Shown: positions 16,656-29,317, counted from the first letter of the stretch. The stretch: 58,265 nucleotides of DNA from Paludibacteraceae bacterium (GCA_017478225.1 JAFVDX010000026.1:1-58265), one strand, 5' to 3'. Notes: generated by a model from the sequence alone, not told the origin. Numbers and translations are program-made.

Positions 16656-17348
16656 ATGGCAAAACTGACAAAAAAACAGAAATTGGCAGCAGAAAAGATA
16701 GAAGCTGGTAAGGCTTATACTCTTCAAGAGGCTGCGTCGTTAGTAAAAGAGATAACGACAACGAAGTTTGATGCTTCGGTAGATATTGATGTTCGTTTAG
16801 GTGTTGATCCTCGTAAAGCGAATCAGATGGTTCGTGGTGTAGTATCATTGCCGAACGGAACGGGAAAGCAAGTTCGCGTATTAGCTTTGTGTACTGCTGA
16901 TCAGGAGGCTGCTGCTAAGGAAGCGGGAGCTGATTATGTAGGATTAGATGAGTACATAGAGAAGATTAAAGGTGGCTGGACAGATGTTGATGTAATTATC
17001 ACGATGCCTCAGATAATGGGCAAGATAGGTGCATTAGGTCGTATATTGGGTCCTCGTGGTTTGATGCCAAACCCGAAGAGTGGTACAGTTACGATGGATG
17101 TAGCTAAAGCCGTTAAGGAGGTAAAGCAGGGTAAAATAGATTTCAAGGTTGACAAGTTCGGAATAGTTCATACCTCAATAGGTAAAGTATCATTTGAGGC
17201 AGAGAAGATAGCAGAGAATGCTCGTGAATTTGTGTTGACATTGATAAAGTTGAAACCTGCTGTATCAAAGGGTACTTATGTCAAGAGCATTTATCTTTCA
17301 AGTACAATGAGTCAGGGTATAAAGATTGACCCGAAATCTGTAGAATAA
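16656..17348 (+). CDS. rplA: 50S ribosomal protein L1
   Basis: 230 residues, full length. The signature [20 protein letters not shown] is present near residue 125. L1 forms the stalk that guides E-site tRNA and in many bacteria also represses its own operon. rplJ follows after 15 bp. Confidence 0.97.
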   Translation: MAKLTKKQKLAAEKIEAGKAYTLQEAASLVKEITTTKFDASVDIDVRLGVDPRKANQMVRGVVSLPNGTGKQVRVLALCTADQEAAAKEAGADYVGLDEYIEKIKGGWTDVDVIITMPQIMGKIGALGRILGPRGLMPNPKSGTVTMDVAKAVKEVKQGKIDFKVDKFGIVHTSIGKVSFEAEKIAENAREFVLTLIKLKPAVSKGTYVKSIYLSSTMSQGIKIDPKSVE

Positions 17349-17363
17349 AGAAAAGTAAAAATT

Positions 17364-17894
17364 ATGAGAAAGGAAGATAAAAGTGCTATTATCGAGCAAC
17401 TTAAAGTTGAATTAGGAAAATATCCTCATTTTTACCTTACTAACATAGAGGGTTTGAATGCTCAGAAGACTAGTGATTTGCGTCGTGATTGTTTCAAGCG
17501 CGAAATAAAATTGCTTGTAGTAAAGAATACTTTACTTGAGAAGGCATTTGAACAGATAGGAATAGGTGAAGACTTTAAGTCAAGTTTGAAGGGCAACACA
17601 GCGTTGATGCTTTGTCAGACTGGTAATGCTCCTGCAAAATTGATAAAGGAGTGGCTTGATAAGGATAAGAAAAATCCTGATGCAAAGCCGCAATTGAAGG
17701 CTGCTTATGTAGAGGAGACAGAGTATATAGGTAAGGAGCAACTTGAGTTCTTGTCGACAATTAAGTCGAAGAATGAGTTGATTGCCGATTTGGTTGCCTT
17801 GTTACAATCTCCTGCAAAGAATGTTGTAAGTGCATTGCAAAGTGGAGGAAATACCATACATGGTGTTTTGAAGACTTTGGGTGAGCGTCAATAA
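17364..17894 (+). CDS. rplJ: 50S ribosomal protein L10
   Basis: 176 residues, normal length. The N-terminal domain binds 23S rRNA and the C-terminal helix carries L7/L12 dimers. It directly follows rplA and precedes rplL by 44 bp. No long L10 leader structure exists because the gap to rplA is only 15 bp. Confidence 0.96.
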   Translation: MRKEDKSAIIEQLKVELGKYPHFYLTNIEGLNAQKTSDLRRDCFKREIKLLVVKNTLLEKAFEQIGIGEDFKSSLKGNTALMLCQTGNAPAKLIKEWLDKDKKNPDAKPQLKAAYVEETEYIGKEQLEFLSTIKSKNELIADLVALLQSPAKNVVSALQSGGNTIHGVLKTLGERQ

Positions 17895-17938
17895 AAAAAC
17901 AAAAATCATTATTAAAAACCATTAAAAAAAATACGAAT

Positions 17939-18313
17939 ATGGCAGATTTGAAAGCATTTGCTGAACAATTAGTGAACCTTACAGTAAAGGAAGTTAATGA
18001 ACTCGCTCAGATATTGAAAGACGAGTATGGTATTGAACCTGCAGCTGCAGCTGTTGCTGTTGCTGGTCCTGCAGCCGCTGCTGCTCCTCAAGAGGAAGAG
18101 AAGACATCGTTTGATGTTGTTTTGAAAGCCGCTGGTGCACAGAAATTGCAGGTAGTAAAGGCTGTTAAAGAGCAGACCGGTCTTGGCTTGAAAGAGGCTA
18201 AGGACTTAGTTGATGGTGCTCCTTCAACTATTAAAGAAGGTTTGGACAAGGCAGCTGCTGAGGCTTTGAAGAAAGCTTTGGAAGATGCAGGTGCAGAAGT
18301 AGAATTGAAATAA
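17939..18313 (+). CDS. rplL: 50S ribosomal protein L7/L12
   Basis: 124 residues: N-terminal dimer domain, an Ala/Val/Pro-rich hinge ([17 protein letters not shown]), and the conserved C-terminal domain ([20 protein letters not shown]). It recruits translation GTPases. A terminator follows 18 bp after the stop. Confidence 0.98.
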   Translation: MADLKAFAEQLVNLTVKEVNELAQILKDEYGIEPAAAAVAVAGPAAAAAPQEEEKTSFDVVLKAAGAQKLQVVKAVKEQTGLGLKEAKDLVDGAPSTIKEGLDKAAAEALKKALEDAGAEVELK

Positions 18314-18330
18314 TCTCGACTGACATCGGG

Positions 18331-18365
18331 AAAGGTATAGACCTAAAAAGGGTCTATACCTTTTT
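18331..18365 (+). terminator. Terminator between rplL and rpoB (probable attenuator)
   Basis: Perfect 13-bp stem AAAGGTATAGACC/GGTCTATACCTTT with 7-base loop and T run. Partial read-through would lower rpoBC relative to ribosomal protein genes, as in other bacteria. Confidence 0.88.
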
Positions 18366-18428
18366 GTCATGAAAAACGGTAATAGTTAAATAAGGCTATT
18401 GAAGGATAAAATGCGGATTGTATATTAA

Positions 18429-18510
18429 AAAAGATAAAGATAGTGAGGATATAGGCGGAATAGAGGATTTAGATGGATTAGAGAATTTAGAGGATATTGT
18501 AGGGCTAAGA
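18429..18510 (-). repeat. 9-bp repeat R1 (TTAGANNNN on the plus strand)
   Basis: Units such as GGAATAGAG, GATTTAGAT, GGATTAGAG and AATTTAGAG repeat at 9-bp spacing between rplL and rpoB. Read on the minus strand this is the TCTAA family. The genes on both sides point right, as at arrays A1-A3, yet the repeat orientation is reversed. Confidence 0.65.
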
Positions 18511-18597
18511 AGTTTTTTGGTTGGTGGGATGATTGTTTAGAGAATAAGAATTGAATGAGAAAATAATAAATTATATCATATATAATAAAAGTATAAT

Positions 18598-21500
18598 ATG
18601 TCAGAAAAAGTATTAAAAAGAGAGTATCGTCAGAGTGGTGGTCGTGTGAATTTTGCGTCCATCCAGAAAGAGATGTCGATGCCTGATTATTTGGACATTC
18701 AGTTGCGCTCATTTAATGAATTTATGCGCATAGATGCAAGTCCGGAGGAGCGTAAGAAAGTAGGGTTGTATAAGGTGTTTTCGGAGAATTTCCCGATAAC
18801 AGATACCCGAAATAATTTCCAGTTAGAGTTTTTGGATTATACGATTGATCCCCCTCGTTATACTATAGAGGAGTGTCTTCAGCGTGGTTTGACCTATAGT
18901 GTACCATTGAAGGCCAAATTAAAGTTGTATTGTACGGATCCGGATCATGAAGATTTTGATACTTCGGTTCAGGATGTATATTTGGGGACTATACCTTTTA
19001 TGACTCCGAAGGGTACATTTGTGATAAATGGTGCTGAGCGTGTAGTAGTGAGTCAGTTGCATAGGAGTCCGGGTGTATTTTTTGGTACGAGTCGTCATAC
19101 GAATGGAACACAATTGTATTCTGCTCGTATTATACCATTCCGTGGTAGTTGGATAGAGTTTGCCACAGACATCAATAATGTAATGTACGCATATATAGAT
19201 AGGAAGAAGAAATTGCCTGTAACAACACTTTTGCGTGCGATAGGTTATGAGAGTGATAAGGATATATTAGAGTGTTTTGGCTTAGCCGAAGAGGTTAAGG
19301 TTAGCAAGGCCGGTTTGCAGAAGTTGCTTGGTAGGAAGTTGGCTGCTCGTGTATTGAAGGCATGGACAGAAGACTTTGTGGATGAGGATACCGGTGAGGT
19401 CGTAACGATTGAGCGTAACGAAGTAGTAATAGAGCGTGAGGAAGAGTTGACGAAGGAGAATATTCAAGAGATAGTAGATTCCGGAGCGAAGACTATTTTG
19501 TTACATCCTGTTACAGAGAGTACGACTGATAATTCTATTATTTTCAACACTCTGCAAAAGGATCCTACGAACTCAGAGAAGGAGGCTGTTTTGTACATAT
19601 ATCGTCAGTTGCGTAATGCCGAGCCGGCAGATGATAGTACAGCGCGCGAGGTGATAAATGGTTTGTTTTTCTCGGAGAAGCGTTATGATTTGGGAGATGT
19701 AGGTAGATATAGAATCAACAGAAAGTTGAATTTGGATATAGATGAAAAGATTCGTGTATTGACTAATAAGGATATCATAGAGATTATAAAATACTTGATA
19801 GAACTTATTAACTCGAATGCTGATGTTGATGATATAGATCACTTGTCGAATCGTCGTGTAAGGACGGTAGGTGAGCAGTTATACAATCAGTTTGGAATAG
19901 GTTTGGCTCGTATGTCAAGGACGATTCGTGAGCGTATGAATGTTCGTGATAACGAGGTGTTTACTCCAACAGATTTGATAAATGCGAAGAGTATAGCAAG
20001 TGTTATAAACAGTTATTTTGGTACAAATGCCTTGAGCCAGTTTATGGATCAGCAGAATCCATTGGCTGAGATTACTCATAAGCGTAGGATGTCAGCGTTA
20101 GGTCCTGGTGGTTTGAGTAGAGATAGGGCAGGTTTTGAGGTTCGAGATGTTCACTATACTCATTATGGTCGTTTGTGTCCTATTGAGACCCCAGAAGGTC
20201 CAAACATCGGTTTGATAAGTTCGATGTGTATATATGCCAAAGTAAATAGTTTAGGTTTTATAGAGACTCCTTATAGGAAGGTTACAGATTCCGTAGTTGA
20301 TTTGAGTGATGAAGGAGTGGTATATATGACTGCAGAAGATGAGGAGCGTCATATAGTGGCTCAAGGAAATGCTCCATTGGACAAGGACGGAAGGTTTGTA
20401 CGGGATAAGGTAAAGGCTCGTTATGAGGCTGATTTTCCTGTTGTAAGTCCTGACAAGATTTCGTTGATGGATGTAAGTCCGAGTCAGATTGCGTCGATAG
20501 CAGCGGCATTGATACCATTCTTGGAGCATGATGATGCTAACCGTGCATTGATGGGAAGTAACATGATGCGTCAGGGTGTTCCATTGTTGCGTAGTGAGGC
20601 TCCGATAGTAGGAACGGGAATTGAGGGGCAGTTGATTCGTGATAGTAGGACTCAGTTGACTGCAGAAGGTGCCGGTGAGGTATTGTATGTAGATGCTGAT
20701 ACTATAAGAATAAAATATGACAGAACAGAGGATGAAGAGTTCGTAAGTTTTGATGATTCTGTGAAAGAGTATAAGATACCCAAGTATCAGCGTACTAATC
20801 AGAATACGACTATAGACCTGCATCCATTAGTTAGAAAAGGTGACAAGGTTGAAAAGGGTCAGATACTGACCGAAGGATTTGCTACACAAGGTGGTGAATT
20901 GGCATTAGGAAAGAATCTGAAGGTTGCCTATATACCTTGGAAGGGTTACAACTACGAGGATGCGATAGTATTGTCGGAGCGTATAGTTAGGGAGGATATG
21001 TTCACGAGCGTTCATGTCGTAGAGCAATTGTTGGAGGTTCGTGAGACAAAGCGTGGCTTAGAAGAGTTTACGGCCGATATACCCAATGTGAGCGAGGATG
21101 CGACTAAGGATTTGGATGAGAATGGTATAGTAAGGATAGGTGCTCGCATAGAGCCCGGTGATATCATAGTAGGTAAGATAACTCCGAAGGGTGAGACTGA
21201 TCCAAGTCCAGAAGAGAAGTTGTTGAAGGCTATATTTGGAGATAAGGCCGGTGATGTGAAGGATGCAAGTTTGAAAGCAAGTCCGTCATTGAGCGGAATA
21301 GTTATAGACAAGCGTTTGTACAAGAAGGCTATCAAAGATAGGAAGGAGAAGATGGATGATAAGATCCGTCTTATGGAACTTCAGACTCAGTTTGAGGCAG
21401 AGGTTGGTGAATTGAAGGAGCGTTTGATAGAGAAGTTGCTTGTATTGACAGATGGTAAGCCTTCGATGGGTGTGAAGGATAATGTAGGGACAGATGTTAT

Positions 21501-22431
21501 AGGTAAGGCTTGCAAGTTTACTCGTGAGCGTTTGGAGCAAGTAGATTTTGGCAGTGTGATGCTTAATCGTTGGACAAATGATGAGCAGAAGAATGAGTTG
21601 ATTCGTCGTTGTATATTGAATTACTTGAAGAAGTATAAAGAGGCGGATGCTTGTTTGAAGCGTAAGAACTTTGACATGACGATAGGTGATGAGTTACCCA
21701 ACGGAATTATGGAAATGGCAAAGGTATATATTGCCAAGAAGCGTAAGATTCGTGTAGGTGACAAGATGGCCGGTCGTCATGGTAATAAAGGTATAGTTAG
21801 TAAGATAGTTCGCGTAGAGGATATGCCGTTCTTGGCAGATGGAACTCCTGTGGATATAGTATTGAATCCTCTTGGTGTGCCGTCTCGTATGAATTTAGGT
21901 CAGATCTTTGAGGCAGTACTTGGTTGGGCAGGAAAAGAATTGGGTGTGAAGTTTGCTACTCCTATATTTGATGGTTGCACTTTGGATGATTTGAATGAGT
22001 GGACAGACAAGGCCGGTTTGCCTCGTGCAGGTAAGACATACTTGTATGATGGTGGAACAGGTGAGATGTTTGACCAGCCAGCAACAGTAGGTGTGACATA
22101 CTTTATGAAGTTAGGTCACATGGTTGACGACAAGATGCATGCTCGTTCGATAGGTCCTTATAGTTTGATTACTCAGCAGCCATTGGGCGGTAAGGCTCAG
22201 TTTGGTGGTCAGCGTTTTGGTGAGATGGAGGTATGGGCATTGGAGGCTCATGGTGCCGCTCATGTATTACAAGAGATACTGACAGTGAAGAGTGATGATG
22301 TTAATGGTCGTGCTCGTACATACGAGGCAATAGTGAAGGGTGATCCGATGCCGACACCCGGTTTGCCAGAGTCATTGAATGTATTGTTGCATGAACTTCA
22401 AGGTTTGGCATTGTCAATAACGATGGACTAA
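18598..22431 (+). CDS. rpoB: RNA polymerase beta subunit
   Basis: 1277 residues, normal for Bacteroidota. The rifampicin-binding region is clear ([20 protein letters not shown], then LSRDRAG). The C-terminal signature [15 protein letters not shown] is present near the end. rpoC follows after 56 bp. All minus-strand frames inside this gene are shadows. Confidence 0.99.
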   Translation: MSEKVLKREYRQSGGRVNFASIQKEMSMPDYLDIQLRSFNEFMRIDASPEERKKVGLYKVFSENFPITDTRNNFQLEFLDYTIDPPRYTIEECLQRGLTYSVPLKAKLKLYCTDPDHEDFDTSVQDVYLGTIPFMTPKGTFVINGAERVVVSQLHRSPGVFFGTSRHTNGTQLYSARIIPFRGSWIEFATDINNVMYAYIDRKKKLPVTTLLRAIGYESDKDILECFGLAEEVKVSKAGLQKLLGRKLAARVLKAWTEDFVDEDTGEVVTIERNEVVIEREEELTKENIQEIVDSGAKTILLHPVTESTTDNSIIFNTLQKDPTNSEKEAVLYIYRQLRNAEPADDSTAREVINGLFFSEKRYDLGDVGRYRINRKLNLDIDEKIRVLTNKDIIEIIKYLIELINSNADVDDIDHLSNRRVRTVGEQLYNQFGIGLARMSRTIRERMNVRDNEVFTPTDLINAKSIASVINSYFGTNALSQFMDQQNPLAEITHKRRMSALGPGGLSRDRAGFEVRDVHYTHYGRLCPIETPEGPNIGLISSMCIYAKVNSLGFIETPYRKVTDSVVDLSDEGVVYMTAEDEERHIVAQGNAPLDKDGRFVRDKVKARYEADFPVVSPDKISLMDVSPSQIASIAAALIPFLEHDDANRALMGSNMMRQGVPLLRSEAPIVGTGIEGQLIRDSRTQLTAEGAGEVLYVDADTIRIKYDRTEDEEFVSFDDSVKEYKIPKYQRTNQNTTIDLHPLVRKGDKVEKGQILTEGFATQGGELALGKNLKVAYIPWKGYNYEDAIVLSERIVREDMFTSVHVVEQLLEVRETKRGLEEFTADIPNVSEDATKDLDENGIVRIGARIEPGDIIVGKITPKGETDPSPEEKLLKAIFGDKAGDVKDASLKASPSLSGIVIDKRLYKKAIKDRKEKMDDKIRLMELQTQFEAEVGELKERLIEKLLVLTDGKPSMGVKDNVGTDVIGKACKFTRERLEQVDFGSVMLNRWTNDEQKNELIRRCILNYLKKYKEADACLKRKNFDMTIGDELPNGIMEMAKVYIAKKRKIRVGDKMAGRHGNKGIVSKIVRVEDMPFLADGTPVDIVLNPLGVPSRMNLGQIFEAVLGWAGKELGVKFATPIFDGCTLDDLNEWTDKAGLPRAGKTYLYDGGTGEMFDQPATVGVTYFMKLGHMVDDKMHARSIGPYSLITQQPLGGKAQFGGQRFGEMEVWALEAHGAAHVLQEILTVKSDDVNGRARTYEAIVKGDPMPTPGLPESLNVLLHELQGLALSITMD

Positions 22432-22487
22432 TAGAATAGTTAAAGGTTTAAGTAAAAGAAAACATTAAACAGTAAAAAGTAAAGATT

Positions 22488-25400
22488 ATGGCTTTCAAAC
22501 AAGATAATAGTAAGAATAGCAGTAGCAAAGGTTTTAGCAAGATAACGATAGGTCTTGCAAGTCCTGAAGAGATATTGCGTCAGTCGAGCGGTGAGGTATT
22601 GAAACCTGAGACTATAAATTACCGTACATATAAGCCTGAGCGTGATGGTTTGTTTTGCGAGCGCATTTTTGGTCCGACTCGTGATTATGAGTGCCATTGC
22701 GGAAAGTATAAGCGTATTCGCTATAAGGGCATAGTATGTGATCGTTGCGGTGTGGAGGTAACAGAGAAGAAAGTGCGTCGTGAGCGTATGGGACATATCC
22801 AGTTGGTAGTTCCTGTGGCTCATATATGGTACTTTAGGAGTCTGCCTAATAAGATGGGTTATTTATTAGGCTTGCCTACAAAGAAGTTGGATTCGATAAT
22901 ATACTATGAGAAGTTTATCGTGATTCAGAGTGGTGTATTAGCAGGCGTTGAGTATGGTGAGGGTCAGGTATTGGAGGACAATGCATTGCTTACCGAAGAC
23001 GAGTACTTTGAGTTGTTAGATAAACTGCCTGCACCTCAAGATGAGATGGAGGATAGTGATCCTCAGAAGTTCATTGCTAAGATGGGTGCTGAGGCTGTGT
23101 ATGATTTGCTTTGTCGTTTGGACTTGGACAAATTGTCGTACGAGTTGCGTGACCGTGCGTCGAAGGATAGCAGTCAGCAGCGTAAGGCAGAGGCCTTGAA
23201 GCGTTTGCAGGTAGTAGAGTCGTTTAGGGCTTCAAAGAACAAGAATCGTCCGGAGTGGATGATATTGAAGATAGTTCCTGTGACTCCTCCTGAGTTGCGT
23301 CCTTTGGTGCCACTGGATGGTGGTAGATTTGCAACGAGCGACTTGAATGACTTGTATCGCAGGGTGATTATCAGAAACAATCGTTTGAAGAGGTTGTTAG
23401 AGATTAAGGCTCCTGATGTGATATTGAGAAACGAGAAGCGTATGTTGCAAGAGGCTGTAGATAGTTTGCTTGACAACTCTCGTAAGAGCACAGCAATCAA
23501 GAGTGATGCTAATCGTCCGTTGAAGAGTTTGAGTGATTCTTTGAAGGGAAAGCAAGGTAGGTTCCGTCAGAACTTGCTTGGTAAGCGTGTTGACTATTCG
23601 GCTCGTTCTGTGATTGTAGTAGGTCCGGAATTGAAGATGCACGAGTGCGGTTTGCCTCAAGATATGGCTGCGGAATTGTATAAGCCTTTTGTTATCAGAA
23701 AATTGATAGAGCGTGGTATAGTTAAGACAGTTAAGTCAGCCAAGAAAGTGATTGACAGAAAAGATCCTGTTATATGGGATATTTTGGAGCATGTGATGGA
23801 GGGTCATCCTGTATTGTTGAATCGTGCTCCGACTTTGCACCGTTTGGGTATTTTGGCGTTCCAACCGAGGATGATAAGTGGTAAGGCTATTCAATTGCAT
23901 CCGTTAGCATGTACGGGATTTAACGCGGACTTCGATGGTGACCAAATGGCAGTTCACTTGCCATTGAGCAACGAAGCGATACTGGAGGCTCAGTTGTTGA
24001 TGTTGGGTAGTCATAATATTTTGAATCCTGCCAATGGTGCTCCTATTACTGTTCCGAGTCAGGATATGGTATTGGGATTGTATTACATCACTAAAGAGCG
24101 TGCCGGTGCTAAGGGCGAGGGCTTGATATTCTATAGTCCTGAAGAGGTAGAGATTGCCTTAAATGAGAAGAAAGTGGATATGCATGCCAAGATAAAAGTA
24201 AGGACAAAGGATATAGTAGATGGCAAACATGTAACTCGAATTATAGATACCACTCCGGGTAGAATAATTGTTAACAGATATGTGCCTGAAGAGGTAGGTT
24301 ATCAGAATGTAGTATTGAAGAAAAACACATTGCGTGATATTATCGGTGAGGTAATTAAGCGTTGTGGAGTGGCTCGTACAGCACAATTCTTGGATGACAT
24401 TAAGAATTTGGGTTATCAAATGGCATTTAAGGGCGGTTTGTCATTCAACTTGAACGATATAATTATTCCGCCAGAAAAGCAAGATTTGGTAGCAGAAGGA
24501 AATTCTGAGATAGAAGAGATTACGATGAATTATAACATGGGTTTGATTACGAATAACGAGCGTTATAATCAGGTAATTGACACATGGACTCATGTTGACT
24601 CGAATTTGACTCAGGTGCTAATGAAAGAGATGGCAGAAGCAGATCAAGGCTTTAATGCTGTTTATATGATGATGGATAGTGGTGCTCGTGGTTCAAAGCA
24701 ACAGATTAAGCAGTTGAGTGGAATGCGTGGTTTGATGGCAAAGCCTCAGAAAGCAGGTGCAGAAGGAGGTCAAACTATTGAGAACCCGATTTTGTCGAAC
24801 TTTAAGGAAGGTTTGAGTGTGTTGGAGTACTTTATTTCCACTCACGGTGCTCGTAAGGGTTTGGCAGATACAGCGTTGAAGACCGCCGATGCTGGTTACT
24901 TGACTCGTCGTTTGGTAGATGTTAGTCATGATGTGATAATCACAGAGGAAGACTGCGGTACGCTTCGTGGTTTGACTGCAACAGAGATAAAGAAGAACGA
25001 GAATGTAGTAGCCACTTTGTATGATAGGATATTGGGTCGTGTGAGCGTTCATGATGTAGTAGATCCAATAACGGGAGAGTTGTATGTAGAGTCGGGTCAG
25101 GAGATACGCGAGGATGCAGCCGAAAAGATAGAGAAGAGTGCTATAGAGTCGGTAGAAATCCGTTCGGTATTGACTTGCGAGGCAAAGCATGGTGTATGTG
25201 CAAAGTGTTATGGTAGAAACTTGGCAACCGGAAGGTTGGTTGAGAAGGGCGAGGCCGTTGGTGTGATAGCCGCTCAATCGATTGGTGAGCCTGGTACACA
25301 GTTGACATTGCGTACATTCCACGTGGGTGGTGTTGCAGGAAACGTGGCAACAGAAAGTAGTTATACGCTGAAATATGATGGTATAGTAGAGTTGGAAGAG

Positions 25401-26780
25401 TTGCGTACTGTAACGACCAAAGAAGGGGATACTATTGTAGTTAGCCGTCAGACTGAGTTGCGCTTGAGAGATGAAAAAACGGGTGTTGTACTGACAACTT
25501 TCAATGTGCCATACGCAGCAAAATTATTTGTGGAAGGCGGCAAGAAATATGAGAAGGGAACCTTGATATGTGAATGGGATCCGTTTAATGCCACTATTGT
25601 GATAGAGACTGAAGGTAAGGTTAAGTTTGAAGATGTAATAGAGAATGTTACAGCCAAGACTGAAACTGATGAGACAACCGGTTTGAAAGAGACGATTATT
25701 ATTGAGTCGAAAGACAAGACGAAAGTGCCTGTCGCTCATATAGTTGACAAGAAGGGTAATATACTTCATACTTATAACCTCCCGTTGAATGCCCACTTGC
25801 AGATGAAAGATGGTGAATCAGTATCAGTAGGTAGTTTGTTGATAAAGATTCCTCGTACAGTAGGTAAGGCGGGTGATATCACGGGTGGTCTGCCTCGAGT
25901 AACAGAGTTGTTTGAAGCAAGAAATAGTTCGAATCCTGCTATTGTGAGTGAGATAGATGGTGAGGTTACCTTTGGTAAAATAAAAAGAGGTAACAGAGAA
26001 TTAACCGTTACATCTCGTTTGGGCGAGGAGAAGAAGTATTTGATACCATTGTCTAAACAGATATTGGTACAGGAGAACGACTTTGTGAGAGCCGGAACCC
26101 CGTTGAGTGATGGTGCTGTAACTCCGGATGATATATTAGCGATAAAAGGTCCAACGGCTGTTCAGGACTATATAGTGAATGAGGTTCAAGATGTATATCG
26201 TTTGCAGGGTGTGAAGATAAATGACAAACACTTTGAGATTATAGTTCGCCAGATGATGCGTAAGGTAGAGATTCAGGATCCGGGTGATACTCGTTTCTTG
26301 GAGAAGCAGATGGTGGATAAATATGATTTCTTAGATGAGAACGATAGAATATGGGGTAAGAAAGTGGTTGTAGATGCTGGTGATAGCGAGAATTTGCAGC
26401 CTGGTCAGATTGTTGCTCCAAGAAAGTTACATGATGAGAATTCAAGTTTGAAGCGTAGGGATAAGAAGTTGGTAGTGGTTAGAGATGCCATGCCAGCGAC
26501 ATCCGCGCAAGTGCTTCAAGGAATCACACGTGCGGCTTTAGGAACCAAGTCGTTTATGTCGGCAGCATCGTTCCAAGAAACCAATAAGGTATTGAATGAG
26601 GCAGCAATAAATGGTAAGGTGGATTATTTGGAGGGAATGAAGGAGAATGTGATTTGTGGTCATTTGATACCGGCTGGAACTGGTCAAAGAGAGTTCAAGC
26701 AATTGGTTGTTCATAACAAGTTTGATTATGAGCGTTTGCAGGCAGCCCGTGCAGCGGAAACTGCTGAAGACGAAGAATAA
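22488..26780 (+). CDS. rpoC: RNA polymerase beta' subunit
   Basis: 1430 residues. N-terminal zinc cysteines ([20 protein letters not shown]), the catalytic Mg-binding NADFDGDQM motif near residue 485, and the second zinc cluster ([13 protein letters not shown]) are all present. Forms the catalytic core with RpoB. A strong terminator follows 6 bp after the stop. Confidence 0.99.
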   Translation: MAFKQDNSKNSSSKGFSKITIGLASPEEILRQSSGEVLKPETINYRTYKPERDGLFCERIFGPTRDYECHCGKYKRIRYKGIVCDRCGVEVTEKKVRRERMGHIQLVVPVAHIWYFRSLPNKMGYLLGLPTKKLDSIIYYEKFIVIQSGVLAGVEYGEGQVLEDNALLTEDEYFELLDKLPAPQDEMEDSDPQKFIAKMGAEAVYDLLCRLDLDKLSYELRDRASKDSSQQRKAEALKRLQVVESFRASKNKNRPEWMILKIVPVTPPELRPLVPLDGGRFATSDLNDLYRRVIIRNNRLKRLLEIKAPDVILRNEKRMLQEAVDSLLDNSRKSTAIKSDANRPLKSLSDSLKGKQGRFRQNLLGKRVDYSARSVIVVGPELKMHECGLPQDMAAELYKPFVIRKLIERGIVKTVKSAKKVIDRKDPVIWDILEHVMEGHPVLLNRAPTLHRLGILAFQPRMISGKAIQLHPLACTGFNADFDGDQMAVHLPLSNEAILEAQLLMLGSHNILNPANGAPITVPSQDMVLGLYYITKERAGAKGEGLIFYSPEEVEIALNEKKVDMHAKIKVRTKDIVDGKHVTRIIDTTPGRIIVNRYVPEEVGYQNVVLKKNTLRDIIGEVIKRCGVARTAQFLDDIKNLGYQMAFKGGLSFNLNDIIIPPEKQDLVAEGNSEIEEITMNYNMGLITNNERYNQVIDTWTHVDSNLTQVLMKEMAEADQGFNAVYMMMDSGARGSKQQIKQLSGMRGLMAKPQKAGAEGGQTIENPILSNFKEGLSVLEYFISTHGARKGLADTALKTADAGYLTRRLVDVSHDVIITEEDCGTLRGLTATEIKKNENVVATLYDRILGRVSVHDVVDPITGELYVESGQEIREDAAEKIEKSAIESVEIRSVLTCEAKHGVCAKCYGRNLATGRLVEKGEAVGVIAAQSIGEPGTQLTLRTFHVGGVAGNVATESSYTLKYDGIVELEELRTVTTKEGDTIVVSRQTELRLRDEKTGVVLTTFNVPYAAKLFVEGGKKYEKGTLICEWDPFNATIVIETEGKVKFEDVIENVTAKTETDETTGLKETIIIESKDKTKVPVAHIVDKKGNILHTYNLPLNAHLQMKDGESVSVGSLLIKIPRTVGKAGDITGGLPRVTELFEARNSSNPAIVSEIDGEVTFGKIKRGNRELTVTSRLGEEKKYLIPLSKQILVQENDFVRAGTPLSDGAVTPDDILAIKGPTAVQDYIVNEVQDVYRLQGVKINDKHFEIIVRQMMRKVEIQDPGDTRFLEKQMVDKYDFLDENDRIWGKKVVVDAGDSENLQPGQIVAPRKLHDENSSLKRRDKKLVVVRDAMPATSAQVLQGITRAALGTKSFMSAASFQETNKVLNEAAINGKVDYLEGMKENVICGHLIPAGTGQREFKQLVVHNKFDYERLQAARAAETAEDEE

Positions 26781-26786
26781 GAGAAG

Positions 26787-26815
26787 GAAGGCAGCAGATT
26801 GCTGCCTTCTTTTTT
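26787..26815 (+). terminator. Terminator of the rpoBC operon
   Basis: Perfect 9-bp stem GAAGGCAGC/GCTGCCTTC with loop AGATT and a T run. Confidence 0.92.
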
Positions 26816-26820
26816 GGGGG

Positions 26821-26874
26821 ACTAGATGGACTAGATAGTATAGATAGACTAGACAGACTAGATAAACTAGAGTG
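26821..26874 (-). repeat. 9-bp repeat array R2 (ACTAGANNN on the plus strand, 6 units)
   Basis: Six units (ACTAGATGG, ACTAGATAG, TATAGATAG, ACTAGACAG, ACTAGATAA, ACTAGAGTG). This is the reverse complement of the TCTAGT arrays left of 12 kb, although both flanking genes point right. Confidence 0.88.
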
Positions 26875-26892
26875 AATGGGTAAAAGAAAAGA

Positions 26893-26924
26893 TTTGTGTG
26901 ATTGAGAAAAATGTTATAATTTTG
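26893..26924 (+). promoter_or_regulatory. Promoter of rpsO
   Basis: TTTG at 26893-26896, 20-base spacer, TAATTTTG at 26917-26924. The leader to rpsO is about 118 bases. Confidence 0.82.
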
Positions 26925-27048
26925 CAGGCGGTTTGAGAATGTGCTCGAACCCAAAATAAATGTGTGCGAGTAGTAACCTTTAATAGTTTTAATATCAAGC
27001 AAGTAGTGCTACTCAATCATTATCGTTTAACTTAAATTATTTTTAGTC

Positions 27049-27318
27049 ATGTATTTGACAAGTGAAAAGAAAGCGGAGTTGTTCGCTAAGTATGGCAAGG
27101 ATGCCAAGAATACCGGTAGTGCAGAGAGCCAGATTGCATTGTTTACATTTCGTATCTCTCATCTGACAGAGCACTTAAAAAAGAATCAGAAAGACTTTGG
27201 TACAGAGCGTGCTTTGACTCGTTTAGTAGGTAAGCGCCGTCGTTTGCTTGATTATCTGAAAGAGCGCGACATTGAGCGTTACCGTGCAATTATCAAAGAA
27301 CTTGGTATTCGTAAGTAA
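27049..27318 (+). CDS. rpsO: 30S ribosomal protein S15
   Basis: 89 residues, normal length, with the S15 signature around SAESQIALFTFRISHLTEHL and the Arg-rich LVGKRRRLLDYL stretch. Binds 16S rRNA early in 30S assembly. Monocistronic, with its own promoter and terminator. Confidence 0.97.
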   Translation: MYLTSEKKAELFAKYGKDAKNTGSAESQIALFTFRISHLTEHLKKNQKDFGTERALTRLVGKRRRLLDYLKERDIERYRAIIKELGIRK

Positions 27319-27332
27319 TCCGCTAAAGAAAA

Positions 27333-27365
27333 GACAGGGACATTGCGTAATGTTCCTGTTTTTTT
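27333..27365 (+). terminator. Terminator of rpsO
   Basis: ACAGGGACATT pairs with AATGTTCCTGT (one G-T pair), loop GCGT, followed by a T run. Confidence 0.87.
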
Positions 27366-27491
27366 AGTATCGATTCAGTTGAACTTGGTATTTTCAGTTT
27401 GGTTTCAGGCTTGTAATAGGCGGCATGAATTTCGGAAAAGTAATTATTTTTTGGAAAAACTGCTATAGAAGTCAAAAAAAAATAGTAAATG

Positions 27492-27522
27492 TTTGTTTAC
27501 TAAAAAAATATTTGTAACTTTG
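27492..27522 (+). promoter_or_regulatory. Promoter of the OmpA/TPR lipoprotein gene
   Basis: TTTG at 27492-27495, 19-base spacer, TAACTTTG at 27515-27522. Leader of about 70 bases to the ATG at 27600. Confidence 0.82.
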
Positions 27523-27599
27523 CACCGACAATTAGGAGTATGCCTAAGTGTGGCATTATTGCTTATAAAACTATAAAAAACAAACAAATAACTAAAAAC

Positions 27600-29297
27600 A
27601 TGAAAAAAAGTTTCTATTTTTTGTCAGTAGTGGCAATAGCCCTTCTGGCTGCTTCTTGCAACAAAGAGTTGCCTAAAGAAGTAAATGTGACTGTAGATCC
27701 TAATCCTCTGACAGTAGTTGGTGGTGAGGTTAATTGTGTGATTACCGGTACATTCCCAGAGAAAAAATTCATCAAGAAGGCTCTTTTGAATGTTACTCCG
27801 GTGTTGAAGTATGGTGACCAAGAGGTAGTTGGTGAGACCGTTACTTATGTTGGTGAGAAAGTTAAAGAGAATGGTACGATGGTTCCTTATGCAACCGGTG
27901 GTACTTACAAGCAGAATTTCTCTTGCAAATATGATCCAGCGATGGCAAAGTCAGAGTTGTATCTGCGTTTCTCAGGTAAGATTGGAAAGAAAGAGTATGA
28001 TGCTGAATTGGAAGATGTGAAGATTGCTGATGGTATTATGGCAACTTCTCAACTTGCAACAGCCGAGGATAATCAACCTCAAGTTGCTCCTGATAAGTTC
28101 CAGCGTGTAATTCAAGAGATGCAAGAGGCAGATATCAAGTTCTTGATTCAACAAGCCACTCTGCGTTCAGCCGAGACCGGTAAGGACGAGGTTAAGAATT
28201 TGCAAGCAGCCATTAAGGATGCAAACGATGATGAGAAGAAAGCCATTAACAAACTTGAGGTTGCCGGTTATGCATCACCTGATGGTGGTGAGGACTTGAA
28301 CCAAGGTTTGGCAGAAAAGCGTCAGAAAGCATCTCAAGATTTCTTGCAGAAGCAATTTAAGAAAGATAAAATGGAAGTTGCAGTTGAAAGCAAAGTTACT
28401 GCAGAGGACTGGGAAGGTTTCCGTAAGTTGATGGAGGAAAGCAATATTCAAGATAAGGATTTGGTTATCCGCGTGTTGAATATGTATAGCGATCCTGAAG
28501 AGCGTGAGGCTCAGATTAAGAATTTGGCAGCCGTATATAAAAACATAGCAGATGAGATTTTGCCAGAGTTGCGTCGTAGCCGTCTTATTTTGACAACCGA
28601 TTTGATTGGTAAATCAGATGACGAGATTTTGAACTTAGTAAATAGTGATCCTGCTCAACTCTCAGTAGAAGAAATGCTTTATGCTGCTACTTTGGTAGAG
28701 GATAAGAACGAGAAGGCCGCTATCTATCAGAAGACTATCAATCAGTATCCTGATGATTATCGTGCATACAACAACCTTGGTATGATACAGTTTGAGCAAG
28801 GCAATATAGCCGAGGCTCGCAGGAATTATCAGAAGGCATTGGAACTTGATGCTAATAATGCTGATGTGAACTACAATGCTGGTGTTGCTGCAATGGCAGA
28901 CGGTGATATGGCAAAGGCAGAAGAGTACTTTGGCAAAGCAGCCGGCACAAAGGGTGACCTCGGTGCAGCAATGGGTACATACTACACTATGAAGGGTGAC
29001 TATAAGAACGCAAAGAATTCTTATGGTAAGGCAGCAACAAACAACGCAGCCGTTCAACAAATCCTTGATGAGGATTATGATGCTGCTCGTCAGACATTGG
29101 CATCGGTGGCTAATCCTAACGCAACAACTGCTTATCTGCAGGCTGTAGTAGGTGCACGCACCAACGATCGCAATGCAGTGTATGCCGGTTTGAGAACTGC
29201 TATTGAGAAAGATGCTGCAATGAAAGAGAAGGCTCAGAATGATATAGAGTTTGCTAAATTTGCAGAGGATGAGCAATTCCAAGCAATAGTTAAATAA
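27600..29297 (+). CDS. Outer-membrane lipoprotein with OmpA-like and TPR domains
   Basis: 565 residues from ATG 27600; an in-frame ATG at 27540 would add 20 polar residues before the signal peptide and is rejected. The lipobox is LLAASC with Cys20. An unassigned beta-rich region follows. Near residues 210-250 is an OmpA-like peptidoglycan-binding motif (VAGYASPDGGEDLNQGLAEK). From about 370 there are TPR repeats (AYNNLGMIQFEQGNIAEARR and VNYNAGVAAMADGDMAKAEE). It probably links the outer membrane to peptidoglycan; a more precise role is not evident. Confidence 0.8.
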   Translation: MKKSFYFLSVVAIALLAASCNKELPKEVNVTVDPNPLTVVGGEVNCVITGTFPEKKFIKKALLNVTPVLKYGDQEVVGETVTYVGEKVKENGTMVPYATGGTYKQNFSCKYDPAMAKSELYLRFSGKIGKKEYDAELEDVKIADGIMATSQLATAEDNQPQVAPDKFQRVIQEMQEADIKFLIQQATLRSAETGKDEVKNLQAAIKDANDDEKKAINKLEVAGYASPDGGEDLNQGLAEKRQKASQDFLQKQFKKDKMEVAVESKVTAEDWEGFRKLMEESNIQDKDLVIRVLNMYSDPEEREAQIKNLAAVYKNIADEILPELRRSRLILTTDLIGKSDDEILNLVNSDPAQLSVEEMLYAATLVEDKNEKAAIYQKTINQYPDDYRAYNNLGMIQFEQGNIAEARRNYQKALELDANNADVNYNAGVAAMADGDMAKAEEYFGKAAGTKGDLGAAMGTYYTMKGDYKNAKNSYGKAATNNAAVQQILDEDYDAARQTLASVANPNATTAYLQAVVGARTNDRNAVYAGLRTAIEKDAAMKEKAQNDIEFAKFAEDEQFQAIVK

Positions 29298-29317
29298 AAA
29301 TAAAGTTAACTAATATA

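Noticed and set aside
18919..26445. Minus-strand frames of 60-210 residues inside rpoB and rpoC
   Set aside because: They are shadows of highly conserved genes, with no promoter and low-complexity Leu/Tyr/Ile-rich content.
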